DNA of 64,000 nucleotides from Catellatospora tritici (GTDB lineage: Bacteria; Actinomycetota; Actinomycetes; Mycobacteriales; Micromonosporaceae), in NCBI RefSeq assembly GCF_019083965.1, contig NZ_JAHRCY010000005.1, positions 124,001 through 188,000 of the forward strand, in the 5' to 3' direction. The position numbers and the translations under genes were made by a program. The notes under the pieces are model-generated. The model did not search any database and was not told the DNA's origin. It was given only the letters and a program-made list of their open reading frames with translations. Below are positions 8,598 to 16,013 of this stretch, one piece after another (position 1 is the stretch's first letter; each line of letters begins with the position of its first letter).

Positions 8598-8629
8598 GCT
8601 CACCTCGATTCCAGTGTCGGCTGGTCAGG

Positions 8630-9346
8630 TCACTCGGCGATGAAGACGACTCCGAACTCTTCACCGACGTCGACGAGGTCGGCGAATCCCTTGCCCACCT
8701 CTCGCCAGGTCCATGCCTCGCGGCGCCGCACGAGTTCGCCGATGATCACCGCCGTGTCGGTCTTGAAATAGTCGCTGTCGAGCAGGTGCGGCTCGATCTG
8801 AGGAGTGACGGTGGATCCCGTCCGGTCGACCTTGGGGGTGTTCTTGAAAGTGACCTTGCCACCGACGAGCTTCTCGAAAGAATGATCGAGCGGCTCGGCG
8901 TCCTGGATATAGGCGACAAAGGCGATCTTCATAACGTCCTCGTCGACGTAGTCGAGGTCGACCGAGATCGTCTCATCGCTGATGTTGCTGCCGTGGCGTC
9001 GGCGGCCTCGGCGCAGCGTGGAACCGTCTTTCGAGCGGTCATTGTCATGGTTCACGCAGTAGTACGGATTGCCGACCGGAACCCTTGCCGAAGAGTCGAG
9101 TAGAAACGCGCTGAGGTGGATGACGATGTCGTCGGGGCTCGCCGCGACGTCCCAGGAGAGCCGGGCCTCGAAGCTTCCGGTGAGCTTGGGGCCGGAGTTC
9201 AGGGAGAAGGCGACATTGCGGCCGGACGCGGGAAAGGTGTCGCGCCGGTGGATCTGATACTGGCCGGTTTCGTCGGAGTCGTCGGCCGGACCGGTCGCCC
9301 CACCACTGTTGTCGGGCAGCGGGTCGGTAGGCGGATTTCTGCGCAC
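8630..9346 (-). CDS. TerD-domain (tellurium-resistance/stress) protein
   Basis: 238 aa from a GTG at 9346, chosen because GGAGGG lies four bases upstream; longer frames exist without such a site. The TerD fold is recognisable. A beta-sandwich opens with the A-S-P-D-D-I-V-I-H-L-S-A-F-L-L-D stretch, continues with N-H-D-N-D-R-S-K-D-G-S and I-S-V-D-L-D-Y-V-D-E-D-V-M-K-I-A-F-V-A, and closes with D-T-A-V-I-I-G-E-L-V-R-R-R-E-A-W-T-W-R-E-V-G-K-G-F-A-D. TerD proteins are calcium-binding and belong to Ter stress and phage-resistance systems. The acidic Ca-binding loop is partly altered here. The stop is 32 bp before the TIR-STAND-GT gene, so the two are probably one operon. Confidence 0.75.
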   Translation of the reverse strand: MRRNPPTDPLPDNSGGATGPADDSDETGQYQIHRRDTFPASGRNVAFSLNSGPKLTGSFEARLSWDVAASPDDIVIHLSAFLLDSSARVPVGNPYYCVNHDNDRSKDGSTLRRGRRRHGSNISDETISVDLDYVDEDVMKIAFVAYIQDAEPLDHSFEKLVGGKVTFKNTPKVDRTGSTVTPQIEPHLLDSDYFKTDTAVIIGELVRRREAWTWREVGKGFADLVDVGEEFGVVFIAE

Positions 9347-9590
9347 GTTTCCCTCCGAAGTGAGAGTCTCGACCGATGGCAGGCATGATCGATTGATCGG
9401 TACGCAGATGAGCATCGCGCGAGGCGAAGGAAAGCTCATGTCTGCTACCCGGGGAGCGTAGCGGAAGCAAACCAGCGGGAGCTCGGTCGCGTCCCGTGTG
9501 GACATCGTGTCGTCGCTCGAACCACGGTCGACAAGAGGTCCTTTCCCGACGCGGCATCGTCCTGCGGTCGCGGCGGTGCACTGACGCGCA

Positions 9591-9627
9591 ACCGGCCCGC
9601 CGCGGCTGCTGCCGCCGGCGGGCCGGT
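9591..9627 (-). terminator. hairpin, 12-bp stem
   Basis: Perfect inverted repeat: 9591-9602 (ACCGGCCCGCCG) pairs with 9616-9627, with a 13-nt loop. It is the second of two hairpins downstream of the 827-aa secreted protein gene. There is no T-tract, as is common in actinomycetes. Confidence 0.5.
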
Positions 9628-9647
9628 GCCGAGCACGAACTCCGGAC

Positions 9648-9678
9648 GGGGCGGCGGACCCGGGCGGTCCGCCGCCCC
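9648..9678 (-). terminator. hairpin, 13-bp stem, downstream of the secreted protein gene
   Basis: Perfect inverted repeat: 9648-9660 (GGGGCGGCGGACC) pairs with 9666-9678 around a 5-nt loop. It starts eight bases after the stop codon of the minus-strand gene ending at 9687, the right place for its intrinsic terminator. Confidence 0.65.
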
Positions 9679-9686
9679 GCGCCGCG

Positions 9687-12170
9687 CTACGGCAGCTGCT
9701 TGCTGCCGTATTCCGGGACCCGGTTGGGCGCGGCCAGAATGCAGATCAGTGAGCAGGCCGTCGCCGACGACGGCGCGGTGACCGACGGCGGAGTGCCCGG
9801 CGGGGCGTTCGGCGCCGAGTACGACGCGGTGGCCGTGTTCGTCAGCGGCAGCAGGAGCAGGAACGACGAGCAGTAGATCTGCTTGCTCGCCCCGGCCGCC
9901 AGCTTGAACGTGCCCGCCGCGGTGGCACACGAGGATGCCACCGGGTCGTTGATGGTCACCCCTTCCGCGTCGACCGGCCCGGCGTTGGTGACGGTGATCC
10001 GCCAGTACGCCGTGCCCAGGATCCCGAGCAGCCCGGCCGGGCTGGTCTTGCCCCACGGCCCGACCCCGCCGGGGCCGCACCGGGAAGCCCGGCCGTCACG
10101 GCAGATCTCCTTCTCGATGCTGACATGCGGGCTGCACGCCGCACCCGCCGCGACACCGATCTTGATGGTGTTCGAGGCGAGTGCACCGGCGGCGTCGGTG
10201 CCACCGGCGGTGTTGTCGACCCCGGTCACGGCGCACGCGGTGTCGATCTTCGTCTGGAAGCACACCTGCGGCGGGTCGCCGATGAATCCGGCGATCAGGT
10301 GCGGCTGGTTGGTGCTGGTGAAGTCGTCGACGTTGTGCAGGCGCAGGGCCGCGTCGACGACGATCTTCGGGTATGTCGTGGTCGAGACGCCGGACAGGTC
10401 GACGGTGCCGTCGGCGGCGAACCCGACGGTGTCGATGACGGTGCCGTCCGGGGTGCTGATCGTCGCCGAGCTGTTGGCCAGGTCGACGTTGGTCAGCGTG
10501 ATGTCGTCCAGCCGGGCGTTCTGGTAGCCCTTGACGTGGTCGGTGCCGCCGTCGCAGTAGAAGTCCGGCGTGGCCAGGGTGATCGACGCGCCCGCGTGGA
10601 AGCACGGCGACGCCCCGGTGATGGGGTCCTCGGAGAACAGCATCCCGGCGTCACCGAGGCCGAGCAGGCACTGGGTGACCGCGTCGTAGGCGTACCCGTA
10701 GTCGCGGGTGTCGCCGTGGTTGACGGTGGGGTGGTTGTTGGGGAACGGGATGTTCGCGCAGACCGCCGCGGTGGTCCAGTCGTAGCAGCCGGTGGAGCCC
10801 GGCAGCCCGCCGCTCCAGAGCGGGAGGTAGCTGCGCAGGTGACCGTCGGGCGCGGTGATCGTCTCCGGCCGGAACGTCAACGCGTTGGCAGGCAGCGCGC
10901 CCAGGTTCGGTGCGGCCAGCGCGGAGCCGTCAGTGGCGGCGCAGAACACCTGGTACGGGTTGGACACCATCGGGATGCAGGCGCCGTTGGGCTGGCCGGA
11001 GGTGGTGTACGACGTGAAGATGCCGTACGTGGACATCGAGGTGTTGCCCAGGGTGCGGTAGCTGGACCAGCCGTCGCAGGCGCCGACGGTCGCCGGGTCG
11101 AAGCAGCCCATCGTGGGGGCCGGGCCGCTCTGTGACGAGGAGGCGAAGATCTTGTCGCCGACCATGGTCAGCGAGCCGAGGAAGTTGACGTTGGGCCGGT
11201 TGGGCAGGATCGCCGCGTACGGTTGGCCCGCACACGGGGTCTGCGTCGCCATGGTCAGGCACAGCACGCGCCCGGTGCTGGCCACGCCGTAGAGGTTGCC
11301 GCCGTGCTCGACGAACCCGCCGACGCTGTACGCCCCGGGGGTGTTGCCGTAGTCGATGAGGGGGAAGAAGCCGCAGTTGGCGCGGGCGTCCAGGTCTAGG
11401 CAGCCGACGCCGATCGATGCGGCGGTGATGGCCGGGTAGTAGAGGATGCCGGGACGCTCGGGGTCGAACACGAACTGCGGCGCCATGCCACTGGCGATGT
11501 CGCCGGTGTTGCCGGTGCCCAGCGGGCCCGGTGTCGTGTTGAGCGGCCGCGGCCAGGGGCCGCCCGCGCACGGCTGCGCGGTCAGCAGGTCGGTGCAGAC
11601 GACCTTCGGTGCGGCCGCCCCGAGGTGGTGGTAGGTGTTCCACGCCTCGACGGCGCCGCTGTCCGACCGGTACAGCACCGGGGTGAAGCCGTCGCCACCG
11701 GTCGGGCTGGTGATGACCCGTACCGGCGGCAGCAGGATCCGGGTGAGGCTGGTGCCGCCGGGGTTGCGGTCCGGGATGGTCGCGCGCACCGCGACCGTGC
11801 CGGAGGCCGGTTCGGTGTCGCTGAAGGTGGTGCCGTCGGTGGACCACTGCGGGGTCCAGTCCGGCGGCACGCGCAGCGATCCGTTGACGTAGCCGTGCCC
11901 GCCGCTGATCGGGTCGGTGACGGTGACCGGACCACCGGTGCCGCCGTCGGCGTAGGACACGGTCCAGTTGAGGACATCGCCGTGCGAGGCCGGGTCGGCG
12001 CCCGGGTGGCTCACGTTCTGCGCGCTCTTGGTCAGGGAACTGGCCGCGAGTGAAGGTGCCGACTGCGCGGTCGGGACGCCTGCCGCCGTACCGGCCGGAG
12101 CCAGCATCAGTGACAGTGCCGCGAGCGCGGCCGCATAGGGCCAGTGCCGCAGCCTTGGTGATCGTCGCAC
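9687..12170 (-). CDS. secreted DUF11-like, Cys-repeat protein
   Basis: 827 aa from a GTG with AAAGAGG upstream. An N-terminal signal peptide (R-R-S-P-R-L-R, then a hydrophobic run ending near A-G-T-A-A-G, residue 30) indicates export. Residues about 60-150 form an Ig-like DUF11-type domain (L-N-W-T-V-S-Y-A-D-G-G-T-G-G-P-V-T-V-T-D-P). The middle contains at least four related cysteine-pair segments, for example C-L-T-M-A-T-Q-T-P-C-A-G-Q-P-Y and C-Y-D-W-T-T-A-A-V-C-A-N-I-P-F. Each sits in a strand-rich repeat, which suggests a disulfide-bonded propeller. The C-terminus has another DUF11-like domain (W-R-I-T-V-T-N-A-G-P-V-D-A-E-G-V). No sortase motif is visible. A cell-surface or matrix protein is likely; the ligand is unknown. 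Confidence 0.7.
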   Translation of the reverse strand: MRRSPRLRHWPYAAALAALSLMLAPAGTAAGVPTAQSAPSLAASSLTKSAQNVSHPGADPASHGDVLNWTVSYADGGTGGPVTVTDPISGGHGYVNGSLRVPPDWTPQWSTDGTTFSDTEPASGTVAVRATIPDRNPGGTSLTRILLPPVRVITSPTGGDGFTPVLYRSDSGAVEAWNTYHHLGAAAPKVVCTDLLTAQPCAGGPWPRPLNTTPGPLGTGNTGDIASGMAPQFVFDPERPGILYYPAITAASIGVGCLDLDARANCGFFPLIDYGNTPGAYSVGGFVEHGGNLYGVASTGRVLCLTMATQTPCAGQPYAAILPNRPNVNFLGSLTMVGDKIFASSSQSGPAPTMGCFDPATVGACDGWSSYRTLGNTSMSTYGIFTSYTTSGQPNGACIPMVSNPYQVFCAATDGSALAAPNLGALPANALTFRPETITAPDGHLRSYLPLWSGGLPGSTGCYDWTTAAVCANIPFPNNHPTVNHGDTRDYGYAYDAVTQCLLGLGDAGMLFSEDPITGASPCFHAGASITLATPDFYCDGGTDHVKGYQNARLDDITLTNVDLANSSATISTPDGTVIDTVGFAADGTVDLSGVSTTTYPKIVVDAALRLHNVDDFTSTNQPHLIAGFIGDPPQVCFQTKIDTACAVTGVDNTAGGTDAAGALASNTIKIGVAAGAACSPHVSIEKEICRDGRASRCGPGGVGPWGKTSPAGLLGILGTAYWRITVTNAGPVDAEGVTINDPVASSCATAAGTFKLAAGASKQIYCSSFLLLLPLTNTATASYSAPNAPPGTPPSVTAPSSATACSLICILAAPNRVPEYGSKQLP

Positions 12171-12342
12171 GATGTCGCCTCTTTCCGTCGTGATCCGGCG
12201 GTGGCCGCGATCTGAATCGGCATGAGTAACCGCCCCGCTCCAGCACGGAGTCGGGGCGGCGACCGTAACCCATCGAACAATCGCTTTACTTGAATGAGGC
12301 GTTGAGTGCGTCGCTCTTTCCCCGGAACGTGTGAATCAAACG

Positions 12343-12366
12343 TCGCCATTCGTGAGCGAATGGCGA
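12343..12366 (-). terminator. hairpin, 10-bp stem with TGAG loop
   Basis: TCGCCATTCG at 12343-12352 pairs perfectly with 12357-12366. It lies 25 bp beyond the stop of the SnoaL-like gene and is followed on that strand by GTTTGATT, so it probably terminates that transcript. Confidence 0.6.
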
Positions 12367-12391
12367 GTGATACGGCTGTTCATCGATGCGG

Positions 12392-12784
12392 TCAGCCGCC
12401 GATTCCCTGGTGGTTGAGGTACACCACGATCTGTGCCGCACCGTCGCGATGGTGCACCAGATAGGACGACATGAGCTGCTGCGTTCCTCCGTCGGTGCGT
12501 GGCGCCCGCCACCGGGTGTACACGAGGGTGTAATGGTCGTCGAGCGGGTGCAGTCGCCTGTGCTCCAGCACCGGTGAGCCGATTCCCGCGCGGGCGAACG
12601 CCGCCGCCCGTGCGGGCAGCATCGCCAGGAACGCGGCCCGGGGCACCGGCCGGATCCCGGTGGCGTCCCCAGCGAGGAAGGTCTCGGCGAAGTGCGGAGC
12701 CAGCGCGGTGTAATCGGCGGGTGCGCACCGTACCGTGCTGACCTGCCCGAACGGCTGAGCTGTGGGCGGGCAAGGGGCGCGCAA
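12392..12784 (-). CDS. SnoaL/NTF2-like domain protein
   Basis: About 130 aa. The conserved part runs from C-A-P-A-D-Y-T-A-L-A-P-H-F-A-E-T-F through D-H-Y-T-L-V-Y-T-R-W-R-A-P to Q-I-V-V-Y-L-N-H-Q, the alternating helix and strand pattern of small NTF2/SnoaL proteins. The only start codon upstream of the fold in this frame is a TTG at 12784, without a clear ribosome site, so the 5' end is uncertain. It is divergent from the glutaminase gene (about 100 bp between starts). Function is unknown. Confidence 0.5.
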   Translation of the reverse strand: MRAPCPPTAQPFGQVSTVRCAPADYTALAPHFAETFLAGDATGIRPVPRAAFLAMLPARAAAFARAGIGSPVLEHRRLHPLDDHYTLVYTRWRAPRTDGGTQQLMSSYLVHHRDGAAQIVVYLNHQGIGG

Positions 12785-12883
12785 GGGTAGGACAAGGGCT
12801 TTCCCTGTTTCGGCGCGGCAGCGGCGCCGGACATGCTGGCACCGACCGCGGCAGCGCAGCCGCCCCTGACCCCGGAGCGCAGC

Positions 12884-13756
12884 ATGGACCTCGACGTCGT
12901 CGTCGACACCGTGTACGCGGCCGCCCGCCTGAGCGCCGCACCCGACACCGGCCTCGGCCTCGCCGTGGCCACCGTCGACGGGCACCTGCATGGCGCGGGG
13001 GACTGGCGCGAACCGTTCCCGATGCAGAGCATCGCCAAGGTCTTCGCCCTCACCCTGGTGCTGTCCCTGGACGGCGACCGGCTGTGGACCCGGGTCGGCC
13101 GTCGCCCCTCCAGCCGCCTGTACAACGCCGTCTCCGAACTCGACATCGAACACGGCATTCCGCGCAACCCGCTGCTCAACGCGGGCGCGCTGGTCGTCAC
13201 CGACCGGCTGCTGGAACTGTCCGAGGGACAGGGCTGCCACCGGGTGCTGGAGCTGGTCCGGGTCGAGTCGGCCAACCACTCCATCGAGATGGACCCGGTC
13301 ACCGTCAAGGACGAGCGCGACCGGTCCGAACGCAACATGGCCATCGCGCACCTGATGGCGGAGTACGGCAACCTCAGCCTGCCGGTGGAGACCGTGCTGG
13401 CCCACTACCAGTGGCAGTGCGCCATCGCCGCGAGCTGCCGCGACCTCGCCCTGGCCGGGCTGTACCTGGCGCGGGCGGGTGTCCGCGCCGACGGCCGCCG
13501 CCTGCTCAGCCCCGCCGACACCAAACGCGTCAACGCCACCATGCTCACCTGCGGGGCGTACGACGCCAGCGCCGAGGTCGCGCACCGGGTCGGCCTGCCG
13601 CTCAAGACCGGGGTGGGGGGAGGGATCCTGGCCGTGGCGCCCAGGGTGGGCACGGTCTGCGTGTGGGGCCCCGGCCTGGATCCCTCCGGCAACTCCGTCA
13701 CCGGGATGCTCGCCCTCGAACACTTCGCGACCCTGACCGGCTGGTCGGTGTTCTGA
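12884..13756 (+). CDS. glsA: glutaminase (serine-dependent beta-lactamase-like fold)
   Basis: 290 aa, close to the usual 300-310. The ATG at 12884 has GGAG six bases upstream; an in-frame ATG at 12833 has none. Glutaminase landmarks are present in order: the Ser49-x-x-Lys52 pair in F-P-M-Q-S-I-A-K-V-F, L-Y-N-A-V-S-E-L, I-P-R-N-P-L-L-N-A-G-A, E-S-A-N-H-S-I, R-N-M-A-I-A, Y-Q-W-Q-C-A-I and G-L-P-L-K-T-G-V-G-G-G-I. The enzyme hydrolyses L-glutamine to glutamate and ammonia in the cytoplasm. It stands alone, with a strong bidirectional terminator right after it. Confidence 0.9.
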   Translation: MDLDVVVDTVYAAARLSAAPDTGLGLAVATVDGHLHGAGDWREPFPMQSIAKVFALTLVLSLDGDRLWTRVGRRPSSRLYNAVSELDIEHGIPRNPLLNAGALVVTDRLLELSEGQGCHRVLELVRVESANHSIEMDPVTVKDERDRSERNMAIAHLMAEYGNLSLPVETVLAHYQWQCAIAASCRDLALAGLYLARAGVRADGRRLLSPADTKRVNATMLTCGAYDASAEVAHRVGLPLKTGVGGGILAVAPRVGTVCVWGPGLDPSGNSVTGMLALEHFATLTGWSVF

Positions 13757-13788
13757 GACGGCGCCGGCGACCCGGCGCGCGACGCGGG

Positions 13789-13827
13789 GCGGGTGCCGCC
13801 ACCTCCGGCCTGGGGGGCGGCACCCGC
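13789..13827. terminator. bidirectional terminator between glutaminase and macro-domain genes
   Basis: Perfect 12-bp stem: GCGGGTGCCGCC at 13789-13800 pairs with 13816-13827 across a 15-nt loop. It lies between two convergent genes, 33 bp after one stop and 10 bp from the other. Confidence 0.75.
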
Positions 13828-13836
13828 CTTGCCTGG

Positions 13837-14313
13837 TCAATCGTGGTCGTACACGGTCGTGGCGACACCCCGGGCGCACAGCGTACGCACGATGATCGGT
13901 TCGATCCGCGGCCACTTGCCGCCCGCCAGCCCGCAGCCGATGCGCGGCAGGTGCACCGACGCGCCGAGCCGCACCGCGTGCTCGGCCAGGGTGGTCAGGC
14001 AGCGCTCCACCGCCTCGTATCGGATCGGCGGCCCGTTGCTGCCGGTCCTGGTGCCGCGCTGGCCGACCATGTTCGCCACCCACAACTCCGGGGCCACCTG
14101 CACCAGCCGCACCGCGCCCAGCCCGAAGTCGTTGGCCGCCCGCTGGCGGTGCCAGGCCCGGAAGTCACGCTCGGGCTCCGGCCAGCGCCGCGACACGGCC
14201 AGCACGAACCCCTTGCCCCAGCCGCCGCTGTCGTTGCACACGTGCGCGACCACCTTCGGCCCTTTGGCCTGGGGGCTGGTCGCGTCCCCCTTGATGATCG
14301 AGAGTGTGGTCAC
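13837..14313 (-). CDS. macro-domain protein (ADP-ribose-binding, Poa1/TARG1-like)
   Basis: About 158 aa if the GTG at 14313 is the start; ATG or GTG up to 14343 are alternatives and none has a clear ribosome site. The domain begins T-T-L-S-I-I-K-G-D-A-T. It carries V-A-H-V-C-N-D-S-G-G-W-G-K-G-F (loop 1), W-V-A-N-M-V-G-Q-R-G and L-P-R-I-G-C-G-L-A-G-G-K-W (loop 2), the signature of macro domains that bind or hydrolyse ADP-ribose derivatives such as ADP-ribose 1''-phosphate or ADP-ribosyl esters. It is a single-domain cytoplasmic protein. No ADP-ribosyltransferase is adjacent. Confidence 0.85.
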   Translation of the reverse strand: MTTLSIIKGDATSPQAKGPKVVAHVCNDSGGWGKGFVLAVSRRWPEPERDFRAWHRQRAANDFGLGAVRLVQVAPELWVANMVGQRGTRTGSNGPPIRYEAVERCLTTLAEHAVRLGASVHLPRIGCGLAGGKWPRIEPIIVRTLCARGVATTVYDHD

Positions 14314-14447
14314 GGCGGGCAGCATGCCAGCCGGCTGCGACACCGGCCAGGAGTTTTCCGCCCCCTCGTCGGGGGGCGACGCGGTGGCACGGACGGATTC
14401 CGGACGCGACCGGGCCCGACGGGTCCGCCGACGCCCATCATTACCGC

Positions 14448-15158
14448 ATGTCCCCGCGCCATCTCGCCTTCGGCTGCGCCACGACGGTGCTGGCCGCGAC
14501 CGTGCTCGCCACCGCCGTCCCGGCGTACGCCGCCGTCGAGGGCCATGCCTACGTCACCGGCACCACCCTTGTGGTGCAGGCCGGACAGGGCGTCGCCAAC
14601 ACGCTGGTGGTCTCGCCCGTCTCCGGCGGCATACGGGTCGACGACAGCTGGCCGGTGCTGCCCGGTTCCGGCTGCGCGGCGCTCACCCCGACCTCGGTGC
14701 TGTGCACCGCGAAGATCACGGACTTGAGCATCAAGACCTACGACGGTGCCGACACTGTGACCGACAGCACCTCGCTGACCGCCTTCATCGGCGCGGGGGA
14801 GGGCGACGACCTGGTGTATGCCCTGTCCGGCGGGGCCAAGCTGGTCTACGGCGAGTCCGGTGACGACAAGCTGGCCACCGGCGCGGGCAGCGACAAGCTC
14901 TACGGCCAGGCAGGTGCCGATCGCCTCTACGGTGGTGACGACGCCGACTACCTCGCCGGTGCCGACGGCGACGACGTCCTGTACGGCCAGGCGGGCGCCG
15001 ACATAGCCGAGGGCGGCCCCGGCGCGGACGAGATCTTCGGTGGGGACGACGACGACTCGCTGTACGGCGATGCCGGGTTCGACGCGCTCGACGGCGGTTC
15101 CGGCACCGACAGCTGTGCCCCCGGGGCCGACGGTGCCAGCCTGACCGGCTGCCCCTGA
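14448..15158 (+). CDS. secreted RTX-type calcium-binding repeat protein
   Basis: 236 aa from ATG at 14448. A signal peptide (R-H-L-A-F-G-C-A-T-T-V-L-A-A-T-V-L) ends at A-Y-A-A. After a beta-rich N-terminal half come at least eight nonapeptides of the GGxGxDxUx type, such as G-E-S-G-D-D-K-L, G-Q-A-G-A-D-R-L-Y, G-G-D-D-A-D-Y-L and G-G-P-G-A-D-E-I-F. They span about residues 120-225 and would form a calcium-bound beta-roll. No protease, lipase or type I secretion genes are nearby, so Sec export is implied. A role at the cell surface is likely; function is unknown. Confidence 0.8.
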   Translation: MSPRHLAFGCATTVLAATVLATAVPAYAAVEGHAYVTGTTLVVQAGQGVANTLVVSPVSGGIRVDDSWPVLPGSGCAALTPTSVLCTAKITDLSIKTYDGADTVTDSTSLTAFIGAGEGDDLVYALSGGAKLVYGESGDDKLATGAGSDKLYGQAGADRLYGGDDADYLAGADGDDVLYGQAGADIAEGGPGADEIFGGDDDDSLYGDAGFDALDGGSGTDSCAPGADGASLTGCP

Positions 15159-15180
15159 CCGGCTACCCCTGATCTCAGCC

Positions 15181-15208
15181 CGTCAGCGGCGCGGGCGCCC
15201 CGCTGACG
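15181..15208. terminator. bidirectional hairpin after the RTX gene
   Basis: CGTCAGCGG at 15181-15189 pairs perfectly with 15200-15208 around a 10-nt loop. It lies 22 bp after the RTX gene stop and between convergent genes. Confidence 0.6.
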
Positions 15209-15233
15209 CCGACACCCAAGCCGCTGCCCATCC

Positions 15234-15257
15234 TCCTAGGATGCCGTAGGCGGTGTG
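15234..15257. repeat. dispersed TCCTAGGATGCCGTAGG repeat, copy 1
   Basis: The sequence TCCTAGGATGCCGTAGG followed by a GTG-rich tail recurs at 42612, and in a diverged form at 42230. Here it stands alone, without the 23-bp hairpin block that completes the other two copies. It lies just downstream of the HAD phosphatase stop codon, 32 bp away. Confidence 0.6.
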
Positions 15258-15289
15258 CGGCCCCTGACATGGCCACGACGAGAACGGCG

Positions 15290-15940
15290 TCAGCCCAGGC
15301 CGAGCAGCGGCGGCACCTGCGCCATCGCCGCCACGACGTGGTCGGCGCCCGCACCGCGTAACACCTCGGGGGAGGCCAGGGCGGCGTACCCGACCACGGT
15401 CATGCCCGCGGCCCTGCCGCCGCGTACGCCGTACGGACTGTCCTCGATCAGCACGCAGGCGGCCGGGTCCACCCCGATTCCGGCGGCGGCCAGCAGGAAC
15501 AGGTCCGGCTCGGGCTTGCCCCGGGACACCATCGAGGCGCTGTAGCAGTGTTCGCCGAAATACCCGTCCAGCCCCGTGCGCCCCAGCCGGAAGGCGATCT
15601 CGCGCGGGGTGCCGCTGGAGGCCACACACACCGGCACCCCGGCCGCGCGCAGCAGGTCGAGCAGGTCCCGTACGCCGTCGACCGCGACCAGGCCCTCGTG
15701 CTGGCGGGCCAGTACCTCGTGCTCGTACTCGGTGGGCAGGTCGAAATCGAGCGGACGGCCCAGTTCGGCCGCCAGTTCGGCGACGCACTCGACGGTGGAC
15801 CGGCCCATGTGGCGGGCCACGCTCTGCTCGAACGTCGTCGGAACCCCGGCGCGGGTGGCCAGCCGGGCGAACACCTCGTTGTTGATGCGCTCGGAGTCGA
15901 CCAGCACCCCGTCACAGTCGAAGACCACCGCTTTGATCAT
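15290..15940 (-). CDS. HAD-family phosphatase/phosphomutase (beta-PGM-like)
   Basis: 216 aa. HAD motif I is V-V-F-D-C-D-G-V-L-V-D-S (nucleophile Asp8, acid/base Asp10). Motif II is V-A-S-S-G-T-P near 116, motif III the Lys in R-G-K-P-E-P-D near 150, and motif IV I-E-D-S-P-Y-G-V. The helical cap between residues 15 and 90 is C1-type, as in beta-phosphoglucomutase, phosphonatase and 2-deoxyglucose-6-phosphatase. It dephosphorylates a small phosphorylated metabolite; the substrate cannot be told from sequence. Confidence 0.85.
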   Translation of the reverse strand: MIKAVVFDCDGVLVDSERINNEVFARLATRAGVPTTFEQSVARHMGRSTVECVAELAAELGRPLDFDLPTEYEHEVLARQHEGLVAVDGVRDLLDLLRAAGVPVCVASSGTPREIAFRLGRTGLDGYFGEHCYSASMVSRGKPEPDLFLLAAAGIGVDPAACVLIEDSPYGVRGGRAAGMTVVGYAALASPEVLRGAGADHVVAAMAQVPPLLGLG

Positions 15941-15967
15941 CCATACAGGCTGTCACAGCACGCCGAA

Positions 15968-15998
15968 GGTCCGGGACGTGGTGCCTGCGTCCCGGACC
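15968..15998 (-). terminator. hairpin downstream of the lipoprotein gene
   Basis: GGTCCGGGACG at 15968-15978 pairs perfectly with 15988-15998, with a 9-nt loop, 15 bases past the lipoprotein stop codon. Confidence 0.65.
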
Positions 15999-16013
15999 GG
16001 ATCGGGGAGAGGG

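Larger units (their letters stand above)
9347..9686. other. 340-bp intergenic region with promoter for the TerD operon and two terminator-like hairpins
   Basis: No coding frame here has a start, a ribosome site or a recognisable product. The left part must hold the promoter of the TerD/TIR-STAND operon; I cannot pick out a convincing -35/-10 pair. The right part holds two strong hairpins described separately (9591-9627 and 9648-9678), lying downstream of the secreted-protein gene. Confidence 0.5.

Noticed and set aside
4122..9346. TIR-STAND locus as an FxSxx-COOH peptide system
   Set aside because: TIR, NB-ARC and TPR parts occur in that system, but no FxSxx-COOH peptide gene or radical SAM maturase is present nearby and the C-terminal GT4 does not belong to it.
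12392..14083. Very long minus-strand frame through the glutaminase gene
   Set aside because: Only its last 130 codons (SnoaL-like) look like a protein; the rest is antisense to glutaminase.
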